Origin: Micavibrio sp. UBA5572
GTDB lineage: Bacteria > Pseudomonadota > Alphaproteobacteria > Micavibrionales > Micavibrionaceae
Direction of reading: 5' to 3'
NCBI GenBank assembly: GCA_002425415.1
Contig: DIMG01000016.1
Location: 310,001-374,000 of the forward strand
DNA: 64,000 bases
In this document: positions 17,341-26,232 of the stretch, in pieces
Layout: every line of letters starts with the position of its first letter
Position numbering within the stretch: the stretch's first letter is position 1
Notes under the pieces: generated by a model
What the model saw: the letters and a program-made list of their open reading frames with translations, nothing else
What the model was told of the DNA's origin: nothing
Databases searched by the model: none
Translations under genes and position numbers: made by a program

Positions 17341-17429
17341 TGGTGCGGGCGGGGGGACTTGAACCCCCAAGGATATTGCTATCCGACGGATTTTAAGTCC
17401 GTTGCGTCTACCGATTTCGCCACGCCCGC
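17341..17429 (-). tRNA. tRNA-Leu (anticodon TAA), CCA encoded
   Basis: Read on the minus strand the 7-bp acceptor stem is GCGGGCG/CGCCCGC with discriminator A and an encoded CCA. The anticodon stem-loop is CGGACTTAAAATCCG (anticodon TAA), there is a long variable arm, and the T arm has GGTTCAAGTCC. The length of 86 nt plus CCA is normal for a class II tRNA-Leu. Its 3' end faces the decayed Fic/Mrr patch, the usual side for integration next to a tRNA. Confidence 0.97.
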
Positions 17430-17444
17430 AGCTTTGTGAAAATA

Positions 17445-17473
17445 TCTATAACCTCGAAATTCTTGTGCGCCAA
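17445..17473 (-). promoter_or_regulatory. Candidate sigma-70 promoter for tRNA-Leu
   Basis: On the minus strand TTGGCG and TATAGA are separated by 17 bp, with the -10 box about 16 bp before the tRNA 5' end. Spacing and position fit; not experimentally supported. Confidence 0.5.
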
Positions 17474-17498
17474 GAGCAAATTTTCATTTGGAGTCAGG

Positions 17499-17831
17499 TT
17501 ATTCCAGTACTGATAATATATTGGTGAGAGTTTTGCGGCCTTTATCGGTCAGGAACAGTTCTTTTTTGCGGCGTTCGGTTTCGGATACCCGCATTTCAAT
17601 CAATTCATAGGGAGTGCCTTTTTGGCGATAGCTTGATAGAGCACCGACTATTCTTGAGATTGTTGAAAGCGCAAGTCCGGTTCTTTCGGACAGTGAGGTC
17701 AGAGAGCAGCCTTCATCTTGTGCAATTTTTGCCAAACAAATCGCGTACTGAATTGGAAATTCGGAATCAATTTCCTTTAGTTGAGATAGGAGGCGTAGAA
17801 AAATTGCGTTTTTCTGTGGGTCGAGGGGCAT
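17499..17831 (-). CDS. MarR-like winged-helix transcriptional regulator
   Basis: The 110-residue protein is a single winged helix-turn-helix domain. The recognition region reads CSLTSLSERTGLALSTISRI, followed by the wing (KGTPYELIEMRVSETERRKK) and LFLTDKGRKTL, the typical MarR end. It lacks the long dimerisation helices of full MarR proteins, so it is a short version. Target genes are unknown. Its start is overlapped by a weakly supported upstream open frame. Confidence 0.75.
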   Translation of the reverse strand: MPLDPQKNAIFLRLLSQLKEIDSEFPIQYAICLAKIAQDEGCSLTSLSERTGLALSTISRIVGALSSYRQKGTPYELIEMRVSETERRKKELFLTDKGRKTLTNILSVLE

Positions 17832-18036
17832 TGCTGGTTTCCGTTATATTTTTTTCATTGGCCAATGTTTCCCATGGTGTCAGAATGACCCTTGTCCATG
17901 GTATATCGACTATCACTTCTTTACCCCATTTATTGATAGAAAACAATGGTTTTGTATCATTGATAGTTGATATGTCTATATATAATGCCCCTAAATTTTT
18001 TATCTTTAGATAAATTTCCAAGATGTGCCCCATCAT
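17767..18036 (-). CDS. Hypothetical small protein overlapping the MarR-like start
   Basis: An open frame of 89 residues (MMGHILEIYLKIKNLGALYI, later VDIPWTRVILTPWETLANEK) overlaps the first 65 bp of the MarR-like gene on the same strand. No ribosome site is obvious and no family is recognised. Apart from this the 330-bp interval between the MarR-like and pentapeptide genes is AT-rich and I see nothing else in it. May be spurious or a remnant. Confidence 0.25.
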   Translation of the reverse strand: MMGHILEIYLKIKNLGALYIDISTINDTKPLFSINKWGKEVIVDIPWTRVILTPWETLANEKNITETSNAPRPTEKRNFSTPPISTKGN

Positions 18037-18161
18037 CAAGCGTTATTTCGACCGCCGAGATTCTTTATCTCTAAAGATTGATTTTCTCATACGACGGTTA
18101 ATATTTTTATAAACTAACCTTTAGTATGTACTACCTGTACGTGTGGTTTGTGTAATAAAAA

Positions 18162-18767
18162 TTAATCTCTTATGTTAATTCTTGGGTGTAAATCTTCGTT
18201 TGTATGCCATATTTTAGTTGCGTACTTTAGGATTGTAATAATATTGCTCTTGCCTGTTTTGTTAAGGAACATTATCAGCTTGTTAAGGTTTAAAATTTCA
18301 ATCGTTAGGTGTGTTGATGCTACATTTTTACGTGTGGAAATATAGAGGAGGTTTTTTGTGCTATAGCAATTTGACAGGTTCAGATTTTTCGGTGGAGGAT
18401 CGGAAAACTGGCTGCCATCCAATTTGGCTTCGGAGAAGTCCGTCGAAGCAAAGTGAGCGTTTGTGAATATGCAGGTCATCAGGTCGGAGTAGCAAAAGCA
18501 GGCATCTTCCAAATTTGTGTCTGAAAAATCACAGTTTTTCATATATATCTCAGACATATTGGCTCCTTGTAAGTTGCAATGCCGGAATATTGCGCCTTTC
18601 ACTGACCAGCCATCAAAATTGGCGTGGCTCAGGTCTGTTCCGCAGATATTCAGGCCATCAAGAGTAATGTTGTGAGTGATACAGTGCTCAATGGCTTGGG
18701 CCGTTGTGTGGTGTTCCCCCGTGTAAAGAGGGATTGCGAGATGGTTTCTCAAGGTTATTTTGGTCAT
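18162..18767 (-). CDS. Pentapeptide-repeat protein
   Basis: The 201-residue product has a run of pentapeptide repeats from about residue 38 to 122 (ANFDG, AIFRH, CNLQG, ANMSE, CDFSD, TNLED, ACFCY, AHFAS, TDFSE, AKLDG), which fold as a right-handed quadrilateral helix. The 80-residue tail is unrelated. No signal peptide. Function unknown; some family members protect gyrase by mimicking DNA, but nothing here shows that. GGGAGAAAG precedes the ATG. Upstream (18887-18901) is a perfect inverted repeat TATCAA-TAC-TTGATA, a possible operator. Confidence 0.85.
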   Translation of the reverse strand: MTKITLRNHLAIPLYTGEHHTTAQAIEHCITHNITLDGLNICGTDLSHANFDGWSVKGAIFRHCNLQGANMSEIYMKNCDFSDTNLEDACFCYSDLMTCIFTNAHFASTDFSEAKLDGSQFSDPPPKNLNLSNCYSTKNLLYISTRKNVASTHLTIEILNLNKLIMFLNKTGKSNIITILKYATKIWHTNEDLHPRINIRD

Positions 18768-18999
18768 AATTTCTTTCTCCCATTTTCTGTTGTCCTCGTT
18801 GCGGAGTTCCTTGCTCCTTGCACCAAGGTTAATTTGTTTGACTATAGATTTAGTATTGATATGCTCGATCCCCAGAAGATTTCTTATATCAATACTTGAT
18901 ACTTATCAATTGTTACATAAAGAAAGGGGCTCTGCGTGTCAATATTTTTCGTATTCACTTTTTGTTTAGTGCCCTTTGTGCTGATGTGTGAGGTTCTTT

Positions 19000-20847
19000 G
19001 TGAATAAAGACGGGATACCGCCCTCGTTGAGGGATGGGGCGGATATTATCAAAAAATGTGCTTCGGACATCGGGGATGGGCCGGGCGTTTACCGTATGTT
19101 GAATGAGTTGGATGAGATTCTTTATGTGGGGAAGGCCAAGGCGTTAAAGCGGCGTGTGACCAGCTATACACGCCCGATGTTGTTGCCCCAGCGGTTGCAG
19201 CGCATGATTGCGCAAACAGCGCGGATGGAGTTTATCAAGACCCAGACTGAATCCGAAGCTTTACTCCTTGAGGCTAGCTTAATCAAAACGTTGCATCCTA
19301 AATATAATGTTTTACTTAAGGATGATAAGTCTTTTCCTTATATCCTGATGACGGACGATCAGGTGTTCCCGCAGTTAATTAAGTTTCGTGGCAAGCCGAC
19401 GATCAAGGGAACGTATTTTGGTCCATTTGCCAGTGGTGGCGCGGTCAGTGATACGTTATCGCTTTTGCAGCGGGTCTTTATGTTACGGAATTGTTCGGAT
19501 TCTTATTTTGCGGCGCGCAAATCGCCTTGTTTGCAATATCACATCAAGAGATGCAGTGCGCCTTGTGTCGGGAGGGTCGATGAGGGAAAATATGCTTTTC
19601 AAGTCAAGGATGCTCGGGATTTTTTGTCAGGAAAGTCGCGGGACGTGCAGGAGCGGTTGCGTCAGGCTATGGCGGAGGCCAGTGCAGAAGAGGCTTATGA
19701 GCAGGCGGCACAATTGCGTGACCGGATTAGGGTGTTGACGCAAATTCAGTCAAGGCAGGGGGTGAATTCTGCGTCTTTGGGGGACGTGGATGTGGTCGCG
19801 TTAATTGTGCGTGAAGGGAGTGTTTGTGTTCAGGTGTTCTTTTATCGCGGCGGACAAAGTTACGGGAATAAGCCGTTTTTTTGGACTCTGGAAGGAAAAG
19901 TCAGTGACGGCGAGGTTTTGTCCGGATTTTTGGCGCAATTCTACCAATCTCGTCCCGTCCCACAGAGGGTTCTGGTGAATATTCCTCCCAAGGATGCTGG
20001 ATTATTGGAAGATGCGTATCATTTTAAAATTCAGTCGGGGCGGCGAGGCGAGGCGAGTGACCTTATGGAATTGGCAGAGAGGAATGCTAGGGATGCGTTG
20101 ATGCGACATCTGGTAGAAAGGGGGAGTGATCGTAAAATTTTGAGAGAGATGGTTGATTTGTTCGGTTTGGATGATGTGCCACAGCGGATTGAAATTTATG
20201 ATAACTCTCATATTTCAGGAACCAATATGATCGGGGTTATGGTTGTGGCTTCGCCCGAAGGATTTGAAAAGAAGGCTTACCGGACTTTTAATATCCGCGA
20301 TGCCGGAGCGTCAGACGATTATGCCATGATGCGCGAAGTCATGTTAAGGCGATTTGGCAAAATAGACATTGATTCCATTGATATTAAAGATAAAAATTGG
20401 CCTTCGCTTTTGTTAATTGACGGTGGGGCGGGACAATTGAGTGCTGTGTTCGAGGTTTTGGATGAATTGGGTATGTCCGATTATCTGACCGTTGTTGGGA
20501 TTGCCAAAGGGGAGAAAAGAAATGCTGGTCGTGAAAAGTTCTTTCTGCGAGACCGCGCAATGTTTCAATTGCCTGTCCATGATGCGGTCTTGCATTATTT
20601 GCAGCGTCTTCGGGATGAGGCACACAGATTTGCGATTGGAACGCATCGCGCCAAGCGTCAAAAGGCGGCTTTAAAGAGTCGGTTGGATCAGGTGTCGGGG
20701 ATTGGTGCAAAACGTAAGAAGGCGTTGCTCTTACATTTCGGATCGGCCAAGGCTGTCGAAGATGCCAGCTTAGAAGATTTATCAAAAGTCGAGGGCGTCT
20801 CCAAAATTCTTGCCGCCCAGATCTATAATTTTTTTCATTCTGCGTGA
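19000..20847 (+). CDS. uvrC: Excinuclease ABC subunit C
   Basis: UvrC makes the two incisions in nucleotide excision repair. The 615-residue protein shows the N-terminal GIY-YIG domain (GPGVYRM...ILYVGKAKALKRRV), the cysteine-rich segment (CLQYHIKRCSAPC), the UVR motif near AYEQAAQLRDRIRVL, the RNase H-like domain (IEIYDNSHISGTN, LLIDGGAGQL) and a terminal helix-hairpin-helix pair (VSGIGAKRKKALL, VEGVSKILAAQI). I prefer the GTG that follows GAGG over another GTG four codons earlier. Stand-alone gene. Confidence 0.97.
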   Translation: MNKDGIPPSLRDGADIIKKCASDIGDGPGVYRMLNELDEILYVGKAKALKRRVTSYTRPMLLPQRLQRMIAQTARMEFIKTQTESEALLLEASLIKTLHPKYNVLLKDDKSFPYILMTDDQVFPQLIKFRGKPTIKGTYFGPFASGGAVSDTLSLLQRVFMLRNCSDSYFAARKSPCLQYHIKRCSAPCVGRVDEGKYAFQVKDARDFLSGKSRDVQERLRQAMAEASAEEAYEQAAQLRDRIRVLTQIQSRQGVNSASLGDVDVVALIVREGSVCVQVFFYRGGQSYGNKPFFWTLEGKVSDGEVLSGFLAQFYQSRPVPQRVLVNIPPKDAGLLEDAYHFKIQSGRRGEASDLMELAERNARDALMRHLVERGSDRKILREMVDLFGLDDVPQRIEIYDNSHISGTNMIGVMVVASPEGFEKKAYRTFNIRDAGASDDYAMMREVMLRRFGKIDIDSIDIKDKNWPSLLLIDGGAGQLSAVFEVLDELGMSDYLTVVGIAKGEKRNAGREKFFLRDRAMFQLPVHDAVLHYLQRLRDEAHRFAIGTHRAKRQKAALKSRLDQVSGIGAKRKKALLLHFGSAKAVEDASLEDLSKVEGVSKILAAQIYNFFHSA

Positions 20848-21032
20848 TAAAAATTCTTGTCCTGTTATTGCTTTGGGAAAAAGTTTAAAAAATCGATATA
20901 AATCTCTTGCGAAGCTTTTATCGCGCGTGCTAGGGTCTTGGCTGTCAGCAAGGTTTTCTGTATGTTTTTCACACGTTTTTGCGAGTGATTGCAGGCAGTT
21001 ACCTAGTAAAATTAGAAAGGTAGTTGAACCAA

Positions 21033-21773
21033 ATGTTTCATCGTCCTGCATCACCAAATACTCCAACTTCCGAGCAAGGGGAAAACGAAAATATGAGCCA
21101 GGCTCCACAAAACACTGAAACAAACGATACTCCAGCAGATCGTTCTGTTGATATTCCGTCCAGTCCGTTCCAACGGCCTGGTCAACCACCTGCGGCTGCT
21201 GCACCTGCTGCGGCAACTTCAGCAAATGCGCCTCGCGCAGCTGCTCCGGCCTATAGTGCTTACCCAAGTGCTTATGGTATGGGAGCGTCCAGCCCTTCGG
21301 CTTCTGCTTCTTCCGAGCCAGGTAGCCGCCGTTTGATTATTGGTCAAGGGATCACCATGTCCGGTGAAATCGAGTCCTGTGATCTTTTGGTTGTTGAAGG
21401 AACTGTTGAAGCGGCTCTTAAAGGTGCTAGCATTCTTGAAATTGCCGAAACCGGCATGTTTTACGGAACTGTTGAAATTTCTGAAGCAACCATCGCCGGA
21501 AAATTCGAAGGTGATTTGACTGTTGATGGTCGTTTGACTGTTCGTTCGACCGGTTCGATCATCGGTGCGATTTCCTACAAAGAACTGGCTGTTGAATCCG
21601 GTGCTTTGATTGATGGTAAAATCACCCCCCTAGGAGGCAAAGGAGCCTCCTCTGAAAAAAAGTCGCATAGGGGGCAGTCGGTAGACACCCCCACGAAAGC
21701 TGCGAAAAAGGCTGAACAGATATCTCCTGAAGAGGACGATCTTCCCATCCTTCAACGCGCCGCAGGGCGTTAG
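21033..21773 (+). CDS. Bactofilin-family cytoskeletal protein
   Basis: Bactofilins form nucleotide-free filaments that position envelope-modifying proteins. The DUF583 beta-helix core spans about residues 95-195 (RRLIIGQGITMSGEIESCDL, then the VEGTVEAAL, GTVEISEATIAGKFEGDLTV and GSIIGAISYKELAVESGALI turns). It is flanked by a Pro/Ala/Ser-rich N-terminal arm and a charged tail, both expected to be disordered. The start MFHRPASPNTP is typical; an ATG 20 codons later (MSQAPQNT) also has a purine-rich site. No LytM partner gene is adjacent. Confidence 0.92.
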   Translation: MFHRPASPNTPTSEQGENENMSQAPQNTETNDTPADRSVDIPSSPFQRPGQPPAAAAPAAATSANAPRAAAPAYSAYPSAYGMGASSPSASASSEPGSRRLIIGQGITMSGEIESCDLLVVEGTVEAALKGASILEIAETGMFYGTVEISEATIAGKFEGDLTVDGRLTVRSTGSIIGAISYKELAVESGALIDGKITPLGGKGASSEKKSHRGQSVDTPTKAAKKAEQISPEEDDLPILQRAAGR

Positions 21774-21785
21774 GTCTCAATATTA

Positions 21786-21814
21786 AAAACCGGACTGAAT
21801 AGTCCGGTTTTTTT
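21786..21814 (+). terminator. Hairpin terminator between the bactofilin and DUF805 genes
   Basis: AAACCGGACT-GAAT-AGTCCGGTTT forms a 10-bp stem followed by a T-run, just past the bactofilin stop. A-residues on the left arm let it also serve the convergent DUF805 gene. Confidence 0.9.
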
Positions 21815-21831
21815 GTGTTCAGATTAAGGGG

Positions 21832-22179
21832 TTATATGCTGGGTTTACCGAAACGGTTTTCTTCCGGATTGCCTTTTTTAACCAAGAAAATCAACATGAC
21901 GATCATTCCGAGTAGAGGAATAAAATAGATTAGTTGCCACCAGCCGCTTTTGTTGATGTCATGCAAACGGCGTGCTCCAACTGCTAAGCTCGGAGCGAGG
22001 AAGGTCAAGCTGATTAGTACAGAGAGGAATCCTAGGCTTAATGTTATATCAATAGCAATGGCTGCTACGTAGGTGATGATATAGAAAAGTGTCCACCACC
22101 AGAATTCGGAGCGTGAGGCTCTGTCTTCAAAATTGACGTAGTTTTCAAAACCGGATTTTACGGCATCAGGAAAGTTCAT
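21832..22179 (-). CDS. DUF805 inner-membrane protein
   Basis: The 115-residue protein matches DUF805 (YhaH/YhaI type): an N-terminal FEDRASRSEFWWWTLFY segment followed by three hydrophobic helices, with the conserved ARRLHDINKSGWWQLIYFIP between the second and third. Function is unknown. The start MNFPDAVKSG follows GGAG at correct spacing; an ATG four codons earlier is in frame but poorly placed. Convergent with the bactofilin gene. Confidence 0.9.
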   Translation of the reverse strand: MNFPDAVKSGFENYVNFEDRASRSEFWWWTLFYIITYVAAIAIDITLSLGFLSVLISLTFLAPSLAVGARRLHDINKSGWWQLIYFIPLLGMIVMLIFLVKKGNPEENRFGKPSI

Positions 22180-22277
22180 GATGTTCTCCATTGAGAGTTA
22201 AGCGAATCATTGGGTAAAACTGTACCATGTGAGGTATTTTTCCTCAATTCCTGAAGTTTATTGCGTCGGGTCTGATT

Positions 22278-24167
22278 TTACAGAATATAAGTGGCAATGT
22301 TTTGCGCGGTTAATTTGGCTTCGCAATATTGGTTGTCTTGTGTGTCGTGGTTTTGATATGTATCCGGCAAGGTGAGTGTGCGAATTTTTATTCCACCATC
22401 CAGTAAGCCTGCATTGGCAAGAAATTGAAGAACATTTGCGCCGAAGCCACCTGATGATCCTTCTTCGATGGTCACCAGTGTTTTATGATTTTTTACCAGA
22501 CGGGAAATCATATCCTTATCCAGTGGTTTGGCAAAACGGGCGTCGGCGATGGTTACCGAATAGCCTTTTTGTTCGAGAATGAGAGCTGCTTTGAGGCATT
22601 CTTCCAAACGGGTTCCGTAGGAGAGAAGCGCAATGTCTGTTCCTTTTTGGATGATCCGGCCTTTGCCGATTTTTATAACGGAACCTTCAGCAGAAAGCGG
22701 AAGTCCCAAGCCTTCGCCGCGCGGGTAGCGGAAAGCGATTGGTCCATCATTATAGGCGGCGGCTGTGGCCACCATATTTATTAATTCTTGTTCATCACTG
22801 GGTGCCATCAAAACCATATTGGGAAGGCAGGACAGATAGGCCGTATCAAATGCACCTGCGTGGGTTGCTCCATCTGCGCCAACCAAACCTGCGCGGTCGA
22901 TGGCAAAGCGTACCGGTAAATTCTGGATACAGACATCGTGGATAATTTGGTCATAGGCGCGTTGCAGGAAGGTTGAATAAATCGCAACAAAGGGTTTTAG
23001 TCCTTCGGCGGCCATGCCTGCAGCAAAGGTCACTGCGTGTTGTTCGGCTATACCGACATCAAAGCAGCGTTCGGGGAATTCCTGTTCGAATAAATCGAGT
23101 CCTGTTCCTGATGGCATAGCGGCGGTAATGGCAACAACGCGATCATCTTTTTTTGCTTCGGCGATGAGGCTTTGGGCAAAGACTTTGGTGTATGCGGGGG
23201 CTATCGTTTTTTGTTTTTTTTGTGTGCCCGAGACAACATCGAATTTGACTACGCCGTGCATTTTATCGGAGGCGTTTTCAGCAGGGGCATAGCCTTTGCC
23301 TTTTTGCGTCATAACATGAAGCAGGATCGGGCGATTGGGCGGATTATCTTTTAAATTCTTTAGGATGGGAAGAAGTTGGTCGAGATTGTGTCCGTCCACA
23401 GGTCCTATATAATAAAAGCCCAATTCTTCAAATAATGTTCCGCCGCCCAATGCTGCGCGTGCTGTTTCTTCGGCGCGTTTGGCGGCTTCGCGTAACGGGG
23501 CAGGAAGATGTTCGGTCAAGTGTTTGGCAATTTCGCGGGCGCCTAGATATTGTTTGCTGGAGACCAAGCGCCCCAGATATTTACTCATCGCGCCAACAGG
23601 TTGAGCAATCGACATTTCATTGTCATTGAGGATGACAATCATATTGTTTTTGTGGGCTCCAGCATTGTTCATGGCTTCATAGGCCATGCCTGCCGAGATT
23701 GAGCCGTCACCAATGACCGCGATGACATGGTTTTTTTCTTTTTTTAAATCACGGGCAACCGCCATACCAAGACCAGCCGAAATCGAGGTCGAGCTGTGTC
23801 CTGCGCCAAACGGATCAAATTCGCTTTCCGATCTTTTGGTAAAACCTGACAAGCCATCGGGTTGGCGAATGGTGTGAATACGGTCGCGGCGACCGGTCAA
23901 CATTTTATGAGGGTAGGCTTGGTGTCCGACATCCCAGATCAATTTGTCATGTGGTGTGTCAAAAGTTGCGTGCAATGCTACGGTCAGCTCTATCACGCCC
24001 AGACTTGCGCCCAGATGCCCGCCTGTCTTTGACACGGCATCAATTAAATCTGTTCGCAATTCATCGGCGACTTGTTTTAATTGTTCGACAGACAGGTTTT
24101 TTAAATCGGCAGGGGTGTCGATTTTCGAGTTTCTTCTATCAGGATTTGGTACAAGTTTTAGGCTCAT
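22278..24167 (-). CDS. dxs: 1-deoxy-D-xylulose-5-phosphate synthase
   Basis: Dxs condenses pyruvate and glyceraldehyde-3-phosphate, the first step of the MEP isoprenoid pathway; dxr, further along this window, encodes the next. At 629 residues it is full length. The thiamine-diphosphate motif is VIGDGSISAGMAYEAMNNAG, the catalytic N-terminal block TGGHLGASLGVIELT, and the transketolase-type pyrimidine domain contains FDVGIAEQHAVTFAAG. It follows ispA by 121 bp, with a strong hairpin in the gap. Confidence 0.98.
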   Translation of the reverse strand: MSLKLVPNPDRRNSKIDTPADLKNLSVEQLKQVADELRTDLIDAVSKTGGHLGASLGVIELTVALHATFDTPHDKLIWDVGHQAYPHKMLTGRRDRIHTIRQPDGLSGFTKRSESEFDPFGAGHSSTSISAGLGMAVARDLKKEKNHVIAVIGDGSISAGMAYEAMNNAGAHKNNMIVILNDNEMSIAQPVGAMSKYLGRLVSSKQYLGAREIAKHLTEHLPAPLREAAKRAEETARAALGGGTLFEELGFYYIGPVDGHNLDQLLPILKNLKDNPPNRPILLHVMTQKGKGYAPAENASDKMHGVVKFDVVSGTQKKQKTIAPAYTKVFAQSLIAEAKKDDRVVAITAAMPSGTGLDLFEQEFPERCFDVGIAEQHAVTFAAGMAAEGLKPFVAIYSTFLQRAYDQIIHDVCIQNLPVRFAIDRAGLVGADGATHAGAFDTAYLSCLPNMVLMAPSDEQELINMVATAAAYNDGPIAFRYPRGEGLGLPLSAEGSVIKIGKGRIIQKGTDIALLSYGTRLEECLKAALILEQKGYSVTIADARFAKPLDKDMISRLVKNHKTLVTIEEGSSGGFGANVLQFLANAGLLDGGIKIRTLTLPDTYQNHDTQDNQYCEAKLTAQNIATYIL

Positions 24168-24230
24168 GGGGTTGATTAATAATGACTTTTTTACCGTTTG
24201 TCACGACTTTTTGGAAAGAGGAATATAGAT

Positions 24231-24261
24231 AAATCCCCCTTGATTAACTCAAGGGGGATTT
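24231..24261 (-). terminator. 13-bp hairpin between ispA and dxs
   Basis: AAATCCCCCTTGA and TCAAGGGGGATTT are perfectly complementary around a 5-base loop. It lies just past the ispA stop. No strong T-run follows on the minus strand, so it may attenuate rather than fully end transcription into dxs. Confidence 0.65.
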
Positions 24262-24288
24262 AATAAAGGATGTTTATTAATTGAAAAA

Positions 24289-25200
24289 TTACGCTCGTCT
24301 ATTTAGCACATAATATGCCAGTTGTTCGAGCATTCCGGCGCGACCCTGAAAGACGTGCAGGTGGCTGATGGCTTGTTCAACCAGCATTTCGGCACGTCGT
24401 TTGGCTTGGTCTTTCCCCATTGTGGAGACAAAAGTTGCTTTCCCCGCTTTTTCGTCCTGATTGGCTGGTTTGCCACTTTCGTTCGGGTCGGCTTCAACGT
24501 CCAGAATATCGTCTGTGACTTGGAAGGCCAGACCGAGGTCGTAAGCATAAGAGGTTAAGGCTCTGCGGTAAGAGTCGCTGGCTTTGCCGAGAATTGCTCC
24601 GGCTTCGCAGGAAAATGCCATTAGTTTTCCGGTTTTCATACGTTGCATGCGACTGATTGTTCCCAAATCGAATTCGGCATTTTCGCCGATCAAGTCAAGC
24701 ATTTGTCCGCCGATCATTCCGTGTGGACCCGATGCTTCTGCTAATGCCGCAACAAGAGCGCAACGTACATACGGATCTTCATGTGTTTCTGTTTCGGTTA
24801 AAATTCTAAATGCCATGGTGTGAAGTGCGTCACCTGCCAGAATGGCTGTGGCTTCATCATAGGCACGGTGTACTGTTAATTTTCCACGGCGCATGTCTGA
24901 ATTATCCATGGCGGGCAAGTCATCATGAATGAGTGAGTAGGCGTGGATCAATTCAATTGCCGCCGCAACACGTTTGGCACGAGCCGGATCAACGTTGAAC
25001 AGTTTGGCAGATTGCATCACCATAAATGGGCGTAAACGTTTTCCACCTGCTAGCGTTCCGTAACGCATCGCGTCATAGAGTTGGGCTTCGGCCAGATCGG
25101 TTTCTGGTAATAGCCTTGTAATCGCTTTGTCAACCATTTGGACTGTGTCTTCCAGTGCCTCTTTAAGTTCGGGGCTGGTCTCGCGTGGGGACGGGGCCAT
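24289..25200 (-). CDS. ispA: Farnesyl diphosphate synthase (polyprenyl synthetase)
   Basis: IspA chains IPP and DMAPP into geranyl and farnesyl diphosphate. The 303-residue protein has the first aspartate-rich motif in SLIHDDLPAMDNSDMRRG, the second in FQVTDDILDVEAD, and LAGGKRLRPF before them. It sits between xseB (18-bp gap) and dxs, the standard alphaproteobacterial order, and its product feeds the undecaprenyl synthase UppS in this window. Confidence 0.97.
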   Translation of the reverse strand: MAPSPRETSPELKEALEDTVQMVDKAITRLLPETDLAEAQLYDAMRYGTLAGGKRLRPFMVMQSAKLFNVDPARAKRVAAAIELIHAYSLIHDDLPAMDNSDMRRGKLTVHRAYDEATAILAGDALHTMAFRILTETETHEDPYVRCALVAALAEASGPHGMIGGQMLDLIGENAEFDLGTISRMQRMKTGKLMAFSCEAGAILGKASDSYRRALTSYAYDLGLAFQVTDDILDVEADPNESGKPANQDEKAGKATFVSTMGKDQAKRRAEMLVEQAISHLHVFQGRAGMLEQLAYYVLNRRA

Positions 25201-25218
25201 AAAATTCTCCTATGACTG

Positions 25219-25461
25219 CTATTGATCCAAGGGTTGTGTTGAGAGTGTTCCGTTTGATCCTACAACGATCTTTTCAATCTTCATTCTGGCTTCACGGAGT
25301 TTTGTTTCGCAATGGGTTTTTAAAGCAATGCCACGTTCATATGATTCAATCGATTGTTCCAGAGAGGTTTTCCCGGTTTCCAGATTGCGAATAATGGCTT
25401 CGAGTTCTTCCAATGCAGACTCAAAGCTCAATGTTTCAACGTTTGCTGATTTCGTAGCCAT
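25219..25461 (-). CDS. xseB: Exodeoxyribonuclease VII small subunit
   Basis: The 80-residue protein has the XseB helical pattern: LSFESALEELEAIIRNLETG, LEQSIESYERGIALKTHCET and LREARMKIEKI. Several small subunits bind XseA to give the single-strand nuclease exonuclease VII; xseA is not in the window. First gene of xseB-ispA-dxs. Confidence 0.95.
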   Translation of the reverse strand: MATKSANVETLSFESALEELEAIIRNLETGKTSLEQSIESYERGIALKTHCETKLREARMKIEKIVVGSNGTLSTQPLDQ

Positions 25462-25554
25462 TTCGATACGGTACCATTAAATTTTTGTGTGAGGCAGAGT
25501 TTAGGTCAGGACTGTGCGTTTCTCAACTTAAATTTTGCAGTTATATCAACTCAT

Positions 25555-26196
25555 TCAGTGATTTCTTTCGTGTGTAAAGGCAGTTTTGCATAATTTATTC
25601 AGAATGCAGTGTTCGCAATCCGGTTTTCTGGCTTTGCAAATATATCGTCCGTGAAGAATTAACCAATGATGGGCGTGGCGTTTGAATTCCTGTGGAATAA
25701 CGTTTTCCAGTTTTTTTTCTATGATTTCGACAGTTGCCCCTGATGCCAATCCCGTGCGGTTGGCTACGCGAAAGACATGGGTATCAACGGCTATGGTTGA
25801 ATGACCAAAGGCGATATTGAGGATCACATTGGCTGTTTTCCGTCCAACACCAGGTAGGGCGGTTAATTCATCCAGTGTTTCAGGGACATGGCTGTTATGT
25901 TGTTTGATCAGGAGTTTTGACATTTCAATAATATTGGCGGCTTTGGAATTGTACAGACCAATGGTTTTGATGTGATCTTTGAGTTTTTCCAAGCCGAGTT
26001 TGACCATTTTTTCCGGCGTATCAACTTGTTTGAAAAGCTTTTCTGTGGCTTTGTTGACGCCAAGGTCGGTAGCTTGCGCGGATAGAATAACAGCCACTAA
26101 AAGCGTATAGGTGTTGACCGAGTTCAGTTCACCTTTTGGTTCAGGATTTTGTTCGCGCAACAGGCGAAACATTTCGTGAATCTTTTCTAATTTCAT
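25555..26196 (-). CDS. nth: Endonuclease III
   Basis: Nth is a DNA glycosylase/AP lyase removing oxidised pyrimidines. The 213-residue product has the helix-hairpin-helix with catalytic lysine (LPGVGRKTANVILN), the catalytic aspartate in AVDTHVFRVANR and the [4Fe-4S] cluster C-x6-C-x2-C-x5-C in CKARKPDCEHCILNKLC. The frame extends 72 codons upstream, but that stretch is low-complexity and antisense to ogt, so the internal MKLEKIHEMF is taken as start. Divergent from ogt. Confidence 0.97.
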   Translation of the reverse strand: MKLEKIHEMFRLLREQNPEPKGELNSVNTYTLLVAVILSAQATDLGVNKATEKLFKQVDTPEKMVKLGLEKLKDHIKTIGLYNSKAANIIEMSKLLIKQHNSHVPETLDELTALPGVGRKTANVILNIAFGHSTIAVDTHVFRVANRTGLASGATVEIIEKKLENVIPQEFKRHAHHWLILHGRYICKARKPDCEHCILNKLCKTAFTHERNH

Positions 26197-26232
26197 GGTT
26201 ATCTTATAGCACTGAAAAGCGAGGAGCATCAC

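Noticed and set aside
17341..17429. An att-type repeat of the tRNA-Leu 3' end in the decayed patch
   Set aside because: I looked to the left of the tRNA down to the cinA gene and found no second copy of its 3' sequence.
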